Positions 1-5,321 of a stretch of 15,878 nt of DNA are shown piece by piece (the stretch's first letter is position 1; the number at the start of each line of letters is the position of its first letter). This DNA is from Bacillota bacterium (lineage in GTDB: Bacteria > Eremiobacterota > SpSt-956 > JAKJGF01). The notes under the pieces are model-generated. The model was not told the DNA's origin and made no database searches. It saw nothing but the letters and a program-made list of their open reading frames with translations. The DNA lies in NCBI GenBank assembly GCA_029555925.1, contig JAKPQU010000484.1:1-15878 (forward strand). The letters run 5' to 3'. The position numbers were made by a program, and so were the translations under genes.

Positions 1-19
1 ATGCGTAACGCGTGACGGG
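1..19 (+). repeat. CGTNACG heptamer array, plus-oriented, cut by window edge
   Basis: Two complete heptamers (central bases A, G at 4-10 and 11-17) follow a partial unit and are followed by GG. The same unit recurs at several other intergenic sites in this window. Bases 1-17 are complementary, with one mismatch, to 100-116, so the pair could fold into a long stem. Confidence 0.8.
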
Positions 20-92
20 AAAATTATTTATTTCTGGCTGCAAAAAAACTCAGTTGTAACTAATTCAGGAATGAAAATTATTAATAGTCTCT

Positions 93-128
93 TTCCTCGC
101 GTCACGCGTTACGCGTCACGCGTCACGA
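93..128 (-). repeat. CGTNACG heptamer array, minus-oriented
   Basis: Four heptamers (100-106, 107-113, 114-120, 121-127; central bases C, T, C, C) are preceded by TTTCCTCG, the reverse complement of the purine tail seen after plus-oriented copies. It lies about 50 bp past the stop of the epimerase gene and faces the copy at 1-19. Confidence 0.85.
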
Positions 129-179
129 TTTAATATATTTGAGACAGTTATTTAATTGTCATTCCTTAATAGCTTCCAT

Positions 180-1067
180 TCACCCTGAAAACATATCTCC
201 CAGAGCCTCTTTCACTGTTTTATGTTTGAATTCATAACCGGACGCATTTAATTTCACCGGTATAACCCTTGCCCCGGACAGGAGCAATTCATCTGCCATT
301 TCTCCGAACATAAGACGAAGGGCAAAAGAAGGAACAGGAAAAAATGCCGGTCTTTTAAGGACTTTACTTAAAATTTTTGTAAATCTTCTGTTTGTAACAG
401 GATCAGGGGAAACTATATTCACAGGGCCTGATAAATTCTCATGACGGAGAATATGCAATATTGCTCCCAGAACATCATCAAGAGAAATACAGCTCATATA
501 CTGTTCTCCGCTGCCCAGTACACCTCCCAGACCCAGGCTAAAGGGAAGAAGCATCTTTTTCAATGCTCCTCCATCAGGAGTGAGAATCATACCGAAACGA
601 AGATTTACCCTTCTTATATTCTTTGCCTCTTCCGTTGCTTTTTCCCAGTCAAAACATATACGGGCAAGGAAACCTGTGCCGGCGGAACTGTCTTCCGAAA
701 GTATTTCACTGCCCCTGTTTCCATAATATCCTGTAGCGGAAGCACACATGATAAGTTTCGGAGGCGAAGCAAGTTCTGACAGGGTTTTACATAAAAATTC
801 CGTACCCCTTACACGGCTATAGCGAATCTTTGCTTTTTTCTCTGTAGTCCATCTTCCCTCTCCTATACTCTCACCTGCAAGATGTATTACACAATCAAAA
901 CCTTCAAGTCTGACTTTTTCTATCTCTTTTTTCTCAGGATTCCAGTAAATTGCATGTTCTCGATCCTTTGAACGGACAATACATGTGACTCTATAGCCGC
1001 ATTTAACAAGTAAGGGGGTAAGATGGGAACCTACAAGGCCTGTAGACCCGCTTACAAGTATGTTCAT
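180..1067 (-). CDS. TIGR01777/SDR39U1-family NAD(P)-binding epimerase-like protein
   Basis: A 295-residue extended short-chain dehydrogenase-like protein, normal length for the TIGR01777 (YfcH/SDR39U1) family. The N-terminus has the Rossmann dinucleotide motif GSTGLVG (residues 7-13). SATGYYG at 110-116 is the family's characteristic stretch in the active-site strand. The C-terminal 50 residues (about 247-293) match the DUF1731 tail that closes these proteins. It is expected to be cytosolic and to bind NAD(P); the substrate is not known for most members. A longer reading frame begins at 1112, but that start would lie inside the putative -35 box at 1109-1114. The ATG at 1067 has a GGGGTG ribosome site just upstream and begins exactly at the conserved MNILVSGSTG, so I chose it. 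It is transcribed alone, divergently from the next gene. Family call is firm; the reaction is unknown. Confidence 0.9.
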   Translation of the reverse strand: MNILVSGSTGLVGSHLTPLLVKCGYRVTCIVRSKDREHAIYWNPEKKEIEKVRLEGFDCVIHLAGESIGEGRWTTEKKAKIRYSRVRGTEFLCKTLSELASPPKLIMCASATGYYGNRGSEILSEDSSAGTGFLARICFDWEKATEEAKNIRRVNLRFGMILTPDGGALKKMLLPFSLGLGGVLGSGEQYMSCISLDDVLGAILHILRHENLSGPVNIVSPDPVTNRRFTKILSKVLKRPAFFPVPSFALRLMFGEMADELLLSGARVIPVKLNASGYEFKHKTVKEALGDMFSG

Positions 1068-1085
1068 AAAAAACACCCCGTGATG

Positions 1086-1114
1086 ATTATAGCAATTTAT
1101 AAAGATTTTCACAA
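1086..1114 (-). promoter_or_regulatory. sigma70-like promoter of the epimerase gene
   Basis: On the minus strand, TTGTGA (1109-1114) is followed after 17 bp by a perfect TATAAT (1086-1091). Transcription would begin near 1079, about a dozen bases before the chosen ATG at 1067. This also argues against the longer reading frame that starts at 1112. Confidence 0.65.
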
Positions 1115-1158
1115 GCTATGAGAGCGCTATTAGATAAGATTATTCATCAGATCAGATC

Positions 1159-1186
1159 TTGACTATTGGAAATTTTATATTATTAT
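1159..1186 (+). promoter_or_regulatory. sigma70-like promoter of the secreted-protein gene
   Basis: TTGACT (1159-1164) and TATTAT (1181-1186) are separated by 16 bp, followed by an AT-rich leader of about 30 nt and a strong GGAG ribosome site at 1211-1214. It likely also drove the kinase remnant downstream. Confidence 0.6.
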
Positions 1187-1222
1187 AAAATTAAGAAACA
1201 AAATAAAAAAGGAGATAATATA

Positions 1223-1897
1223 ATGTATCAAAAAAAATTATATCTATTTGTATTGATTTTACTGCTTGCTTTTTATTTTTCAGATAAATGCTTCGGAGAC
1301 GGGAATAATCTGCTGGATCTTACAAAAACCTATCCGGAAGAACAAAAAAGCAGTAACTATTTACTCTACATAAATGAAAAACCTCTGAAAGTGCCTTATA
1401 TAGTTGTTAAAAATCAGCTTGACGATACGGTAGTTTATTATTTCCCGGGCAAACTCCTTGTAAATGCTCTCGGAGTGGAATGGAAATATGACAGTGAAAA
1501 AAACAGTTTAATCCTCAAAAAAAAAGAATTTCCGAAATCCAGCATGGCTATCGGACTTGATATAAAAACAGGCGAAAAAATAGTCTATTTACCATTCAGA
1601 GAAGTACTTTCTTTTCTTAAACTACCTGTAAGAGTACAGGAAAGTGCTACAGGTATATCATGCCATACAAGAACGGACGGATTTATCCCCTCTTTTCAGC
1701 AGCTTACTCCAACACCGACACCGGAAGGGAACAATCGCAACTATGCTCAGCCCACACCGACAAATACTCCGTATGTTACGGCTACACCTCAAACAGGCGG
1801 TAAATCAGGTCAGCAGGAAATAAGAGAGAAACTGGATAATGTAGTCAAACCCGGTAGTATTCCCAATTCAAATTCATTACCTACCCCTGTAAGATAA
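1223..1897 (+). CDS. Secreted protein with copper-amine-oxidase-N-like domain and Pro/Thr-rich tail
   Basis: The ATG at 1223 follows GGAGATAATATA, a well-placed ribosome site; an upstream in-frame ATG at 1166 falls between the -35 and -10 boxes and is rejected. The 224-residue product starts with a lysine-bearing hydrophobic signal peptide (about residues 1-25, likely cleaved after KCFG; no lipobox). Residues about 45-135 carry the LYINEKPLKVP and VVYYFPGKLLVNALGVEWKY patterns of the copper-amine-oxidase N-terminal domain, a small non-catalytic fold common in secreted wall- or stalk-associated proteins. Residues 161-192 form a linker of TPTP-like repeats, followed by a polar tail. No enzyme domain is present, so the name of the domain should not be read as amine oxidase activity. 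It is 32 bp upstream of the kinase remnant in the same direction, suggesting one former transcription unit. Function is otherwise unknown. Confidence 0.75.
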   Translation: MYQKKLYLFVLILLLAFYFSDKCFGDGNNLLDLTKTYPEEQKSSNYLLYINEKPLKVPYIVVKNQLDDTVVYYFPGKLLVNALGVEWKYDSEKNSLILKKKEFPKSSMAIGLDIKTGEKIVYLPFREVLSFLKLPVRVQESATGISCHTRTDGFIPSFQQLTPTPTPEGNNRNYAQPTPTNTPYVTATPQTGGKSGQQEIREKLDNVVKPGSIPNSNSLPTPVR

Positions 1898-1929
1898 TAT
1901 GTAAAAATCTCAGATAAGGCAGATTATAA

Positions 1930-2220
1930 ATGACAGAAAATACTTCTCCTTTAGAGAAAACTTTTGTTCTGGGAAATAATGAACAGGACATAACAGGTAT
2001 TTTACTTCCTTCAATGACAGATAAGGAAACAACTCTGGCTCTTACGGGAAAAACTTCCGCAGAAATAAGAGAAGAAGAAAAACAACAGTCATCAGCATGG
2101 AAGGCAGGAGATATTATTGCAGGTCTTTATCAGGTAATGTCCGTTCTGTGAGAAGGTACTTTCGGAACAGTTTACAAAGTCCGCCATCGCGGATGGAACA
2201 GAATCCTTATTTATGGATAG
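1930..2220 (+). pseudogene. Ser/Thr protein kinase, N-terminal remnant with nonsense codon
   Basis: An ATG at 1930 with AAGG ten bases upstream opens 73 codons. These are a polar leader and then the start of a eukaryotic-type kinase domain (AGDIIAGLYQVMSVL), ending at TGA 2149-2151. Read through in frame, the next codons give EGTFGTVYKVRHRGWN, so the stop replaces the first glycine of the glycine-rich ATP loop (VLGEGTFGTVYKV), probably GGA to TGA. After RHRGWN, where family members continue toward the catalytic lysine, the match ends and a stop follows at 2218. The break coincides with the beginning of a 31-bp repeat at 2207. The catalytic lysine, HRD and DFG regions are absent, so no kinase can be made. 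The leader of about 60 residues resembles the regulatory N-termini of multidomain bacterial kinases. TGA recoding is unlikely because the other genes here contain no in-frame TGA. Confidence 0.8.
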
Positions 2221-2237
2221 TTATGAAACCAACTATA
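2207..2237 (+). repeat. 31-bp repeat, copy 1
   Basis: This segment matches 5268-5298 with a single C/T difference, three kilobases away. It contains an imperfect dyad (ATAGTT, 8-base gap, AACTAT). It begins where the kinase remnant loses its similarity to the family, so it may mark a deletion or insertion boundary. Confidence 0.8.
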
Positions 2238-2361
2238 ATTCAATAAAATATACCTGTGCTGCCGTGATATTTTTTTCTCCGGAGCACCAGGCAGGCAGAC
2301 TACTATGTGTAAAGCTAAATAGTATCACTTTTCACTTTTTACGACTCACGTCTCACGCCAT

Positions 2362-4869
2362 TTATTCCAACCCCCACATTATCGTATGTCCCCCGTCCGT
2401 ATGTTCCAGACATATTTCAACGACAGGGCCGCTGTGTTCAGGGGGGCAGCTTCCTTTTCCTCTGAGAGGCATACATGGCCATGATGAAGGTGAAGGTATC
2501 ATAACAGATATATCCTTTTTCCGAAGTTTTTTACCATCCAGACAGACTTCTTTTAATGTTTCTCCCTCTTTCAGATGAAGCCTTACAATCCAGCTTTTAG
2601 AACTGCCGGCACCTCTGAATTTTCCGCATGGTTTATCTATTTCCAGGAATATCTGTTTTCCGTCTCTTAACAGAGAAATATCTGTTTTCCTGTAACCTCC
2701 ATGTTCATATTCCAGAGTCATGCCGTCATCTTCATAGAGAGAGCGAATAATTTTTCCATAACCCGGAAATATTTCAAGAGTGACAGGATCCCAGGGTTTC
2801 TGCCATGAATAATCCATTTCAGGAGCAAGTGTTATGATAGAGGGCCTTCTTGCAAACAGAGGGGTTTTATATAAAGGACAGACCGGGGAAATTACTGCAG
2901 GCCCTTTATATGAAATTCCTGTCCAGAGGTCTTCCCATTCTCCCGGAGGAAGCCACATGTCATGTATATCCTTTTTCGCAGACGGTGTAATCCAGTCAAG
3001 CCTTATTATCCAGAAACCTTTACCGTTATAAAATTCCAGTTTTATCGGAACATATCCCCTGTTCAAATCTATTTCCGCACTGTCATAAGTTTCATGATGA
3101 TCTGTCCAGTTATCTATAATCAGTCTGTCACCTATCCGGAGTCTTACTCCGTCACTGCTCAGGGTTCTGAAGGTATATCTTCCCGGTTCGTCTATAAAAA
3201 TTTCTCCTGTCCATCTTACACTGAATGTTTCTCCTCTCACAGGAAAAGACTCAAAAGAACATGGAGGGAAAGAAATTTCCATGTCCTGACGCATAACATC
3301 CGGTTCACCATCGAAGTCCGAATTATTAAAATATTCACCTTTCAGCCCCGGTTCACCGTCAGATTGCAAAAACTTTCCATCTATTCTCTTATAGCCTGAC
3401 TGAGTAAAGACAGGGCATACAAGCAGGTCGTCTCCGAGCAGATATTCCAGATATTTTTCATCACATTCGGGCCCTTCGAAAGAAAGAGACCTGAGTAAAG
3501 GTAATCCTTCGTCAAAAGCTCTTCTTGCTGCGGAATATATGACAGGGAGGAGTCTGTATCTGAGTTTTATATATTCTGTAACAATCTCTTTTGTCTCTTC
3601 TGAATAAAGCCAGGGATAACGTTTTGCCCCTACTGTGCCATGGACTCTTGCCGTGGGAGAAAGACATCCGTATTGCAAAAACCTTGTATAAAGTTCGTCA
3701 TCAGGATCCCCTACATGACCTCCAAGATCCTGCCCTACATAGGGCATGCACTGATGGCCAAACCAGAGGGTTTCTCTTATGCCATTACGGAGATCATCCC
3801 ACGAACTGTGTATGTCACCTGTCCACCACAGAGGATATCTGTGAGAAGCAGGATGGTCTGACCACATACTCAAAAGAACTGTTCTCATACCGGGACAAAA
3901 ATGGCTTATTATACCGGAATAAAGATACTGCCCCCATACTTCTTTACCTGTCCCGTAAGGCCCTTCTATAAATTCATGCCAGTTTTTATCATACCACCAG
4001 GTATCAAGCCCCATAGAAAGCATACCTGTAAGATTTTCATAACGATATTTCAGCTGAGCCGGTTCAACAGGTTTCATTCCCCTTGAAGAAGGATGATCAT
4101 TCATTATGATTTTCACATTACAGTTATGGGCCTGTCGGAAAAAAGATTTCATATCAGGAAAATATTTTTTCTCTATGTCATATCCTGAAGAACCTCCCAC
4201 ACGCCAGTCCGTATCTACGACAAAAACATCGAGAGGTATCCCTTCTTTTCTGTATCTTTCTATTGTTTCAATCGCTTCCCTGTCTGAGTAAGGATGATAT
4301 AGACTGTTCCAGAAGCCAAAGGCCCATAAAGGAGGTAATGGCACAGAACCGGTAAGTTTTAAAAATTCTTTTCTCAGTAATGACAGATCTTTATTGTAAA
4401 TGAATATATAAATATCATGACCATCATCACAGGGAAGCCAGCCGCTGGCTTCGTCTTCATCGGCCAGGGGCGGAAGAGCTCCCCAGGGAGGAGGAACTAT
4501 TCGAGGGTTATCGGGTAACACATAAATATCTTCACCTGTTACAGGAAGAGGTTTTACAGAACAATTTTCTTCGGAACCGTTCCATAAAAGTTTTTGTCCC
4601 ATGTAAACCTTTACATCTCTAATAGATTTCGCTTCTTTTTCTACAAGAACCATATAGCCATCAGTTTTTATCTCGCAAAAATTATCTTTATAATTAATTT
4701 TATATGTTACAGGAGAACGGTCTCTGTCTATAACAAGAAAAGTAGGCCTGTCTTCAAAACCGTCAGAACCTCCTTCTTCTATTCTCAAAAGACTGGAAGA
4801 AAGTAAAGAAATTCTTATAGAACCGGTAATTACATGTGATTTTTTTGTCTCTATCTGCCATTTGGCCAT
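2362..4869 (-). CDS. GH31 alpha-glycosidase (alpha-xylosidase/alpha-glucosidase type) with inserted PA14 domain
   Basis: An 835-residue glycoside hydrolase family 31 enzyme: an N-terminal beta-sandwich (about 1-175), a TIM-barrel catalytic domain (about 180-470) and C-terminal beta-domains. Visible GH31 landmarks are PPLWAFGFWNSLYHPYSD (179-196), VFVVDTDW (215-222), the nucleophile region MGLDTWWYDKNW with D294, and WWTGDIHSSWDDL with D352 as the likely acid/base. A PA14 domain (about 508-628, from GLKGEYFNNSDF to RLDWITPS) interrupts the region after the barrel; it probably binds carbohydrate. Retaining hydrolysis of terminal alpha-linked glucose or xylose is expected, but substrate cannot be read from the sequence. 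There is no signal peptide, so it is likely cytoplasmic. The start is secure: AAGGAGG at 4878-4884 lies eight bases before the ATG. It is a single-gene unit with no sugar transporter beside it. Confidence 0.92.
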   Translation of the reverse strand: MAKWQIETKKSHVITGSIRISLLSSSLLRIEEGGSDGFEDRPTFLVIDRDRSPVTYKINYKDNFCEIKTDGYMVLVEKEAKSIRDVKVYMGQKLLWNGSEENCSVKPLPVTGEDIYVLPDNPRIVPPPWGALPPLADEDEASGWLPCDDGHDIYIFIYNKDLSLLRKEFLKLTGSVPLPPLWAFGFWNSLYHPYSDREAIETIERYRKEGIPLDVFVVDTDWRVGGSSGYDIEKKYFPDMKSFFRQAHNCNVKIIMNDHPSSRGMKPVEPAQLKYRYENLTGMLSMGLDTWWYDKNWHEFIEGPYGTGKEVWGQYLYSGIISHFCPGMRTVLLSMWSDHPASHRYPLWWTGDIHSSWDDLRNGIRETLWFGHQCMPYVGQDLGGHVGDPDDELYTRFLQYGCLSPTARVHGTVGAKRYPWLYSEETKEIVTEYIKLRYRLLPVIYSAARRAFDEGLPLLRSLSFEGPECDEKYLEYLLGDDLLVCPVFTQSGYKRIDGKFLQSDGEPGLKGEYFNNSDFDGEPDVMRQDMEISFPPCSFESFPVRGETFSVRWTGEIFIDEPGRYTFRTLSSDGVRLRIGDRLIIDNWTDHHETYDSAEIDLNRGYVPIKLEFYNGKGFWIIRLDWITPSAKKDIHDMWLPPGEWEDLWTGISYKGPAVISPVCPLYKTPLFARRPSIITLAPEMDYSWQKPWDPVTLEIFPGYGKIIRSLYEDDGMTLEYEHGGYRKTDISLLRDGKQIFLEIDKPCGKFRGAGSSKSWIVRLHLKEGETLKEVCLDGKKLRKKDISVMIPSPSSWPCMPLRGKGSCPPEHSGPVVEICLEHTDGGHTIMWGLE

Positions 4870-4877
4870 AACGTAGT

Positions 4878-4884
4878 CCTCCTT
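4878..4884 (-). promoter_or_regulatory. Strong ribosome binding site of the GH31 gene
   Basis: Minus-strand AAGGAGG, eight bases upstream of the ATG at 4869. It fixes the start, and it is the fullest ribosome site in the window. Confidence 0.85.
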
Positions 4885-4910
4885 AAATTACTGTGATGAT
4901 ATATTTGCTC

Positions 4911-4943
4911 TCGTGACGCGTAACGCGTAATGCGTGACGGGAG
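4911..4943 (+). repeat. CGTNACG heptamer array, plus-oriented
   Basis: Four heptamers at 4912-4939 (central bases G, A, A, G; the third reads CGTAATG) followed by GGGAGGA. With its CTC lead-in it matches the copy at 13275 onward with one substitution through the end of the array. Confidence 0.9.
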
Positions 4944-5024
4944 GAAATACCCTTATTACGTACTTACGCCCTGGTCAGTAGTAAATGAATGGTGAATAAT
5001 ATCCTGTTCTTTTCACTCCAATTA

Positions 5025-5179
5025 AAATACACTATAAATTCATTTTTCCCGGTCACTTTCCTGTAAAAAATTTTTCAAAAAAATCCTGCTCTTGCTTTTA
5101 TTTTCTGTGGGATTTATAATAATTTACAGGTAATACTTACGTCACCTGCTACACGTAACAAAACATTTATAGTGTATTT
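5025..5179. repeat. 155-bp segment bounded by perfect 15-bp inverted repeats
   Basis: AAATACACTATAAAT at 5025-5039 is the exact reverse complement of 5165-5179. Inside, CCTGTAAA (5060-5067) is the reverse complement of TTTACAGG (5123-5130). This may be a miniature inverted-repeat element or a pair of regulator sites. No clear target-site duplication flanks it. Confidence 0.6.
5092..5120 (+). promoter_or_regulatory. Candidate promoter of the signalling operon
   Basis: TTGCTT (5092-5097), 17 bp, then perfect TATAAT (5115-5120). The -35 match is weak. If used, the transcript has a leader of about 195 nt that passes through the heptamer pair and the 31-bp repeat before the first gene at 5322. 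Confidence 0.4.
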
Positions 5180-5203
5180 CATAACTTATTAGAATTTAAG
5201 TCG

Positions 5204-5220
5204 TCGTGACGCGTGACGGG
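5204..5220 (+). repeat. Short CGTNACG array, plus-oriented
   Basis: Two perfect heptamers (5205-5211, 5212-5218; central base G in both) followed by GG, facing a degenerate minus-oriented array 14 bp away. Confidence 0.75.
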
Positions 5221-5231
5221 TTTAATCCCTG

Positions 5232-5260
5232 CGCATCACGCATTACGCTTTACGCATTAC
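5232..5260 (-). repeat. Degenerate minus-oriented heptamer array
   Basis: The units CATCACG, CATTACG, CTTTACG and CATTAC keep the 7-bp period but have lost the leading CG dinucleotide, as expected of decaying CGTCACG/CGTTACG units. Together with 5204-5220 it could form an imperfect hairpin in the operon leader. Confidence 0.6.
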
Positions 5261-5267
5261 AAGGTCA

Positions 5268-5298
5268 TTATTTATGGATAGTTATGAAACTAACTATA
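5268..5298 (+). repeat. 31-bp repeat, copy 2
   Basis: Matches 2207-2237 except for one base. Here the internal dyad is perfect: ATAGTTA (5278-5284), a six-base loop, TAACTAT (5291-5297). It ends 23 bp before the first start codon of the signalling operon, so it may be a regulator site or a transposed fragment. Confidence 0.8.
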
Positions 5299-5321
5299 CA
5301 TTCTGAGGGCAGACAATATCT

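Larger units (their letters stand above)
4870..5321. other. 452-bp gene-free stretch of repeats between divergent genes
   Basis: No credible reading frame is visible. From left to right it holds the GH31 ribosome site, a full plus-oriented heptamer array (4911-4943), a 155-bp segment bounded by 15-bp perfect inverted repeats (5025-5179) containing a candidate promoter, a compact convergent pair of arrays (5204-5260), and the second copy of the 31-bp repeat (5268-5298). It must contain the promoters of both the GH31 gene and the signalling operon. Confidence 0.8.

Noticed and set aside
143..160. Small inverted repeat GACAGTTA/TAATTGTC after the epimerase gene as a terminator
   Set aside because: The loop is only two bases, the stem is AT-rich and there is no T-run on the transcribed strand.
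1166..1222. Upstream ATG at 1166 as start of the secreted protein
   Set aside because: It would put a lysine-rich extension before a clear signal peptide, lies between the promoter boxes, and lacks the strong ribosome site found before 1223.
2149..2151. TGA at a kinase glycine position as evidence of TGA-to-glycine recoding (as in Gracilibacteria/SR1) or selenocysteine
   Set aside because: The other genes, several thousand codons, contain no in-frame TGA, and the epimerase gene ends naturally at TGA. The kinase also lacks everything downstream, so a nonsense mutation in a dying gene is simpler.
2213..2330. A short frame reading MDSYETNYN...VIFFSPEHQAGRL, tempting as a remnant of the kinase SPE region
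   Set aside because: It is in a different frame from the kinase remnant, only a few residues resemble the motif, and its first part is the 31-bp repeat. Too little to support a call.
2341..2359. Sequence with 7-bp spaced CGACTCA and CGTCTCA, resembling a decayed heptamer array
   Set aside because: The period fits but the units do not match CGTNACG closely enough to distinguish from chance.
2362..4869. Several plus-strand open frames of 60-145 codons across the GH31 gene and similar antisense frames across the kinases
   Set aside because: They are antisense shadows of well-supported genes, with no ribosome sites or recognisable domains.
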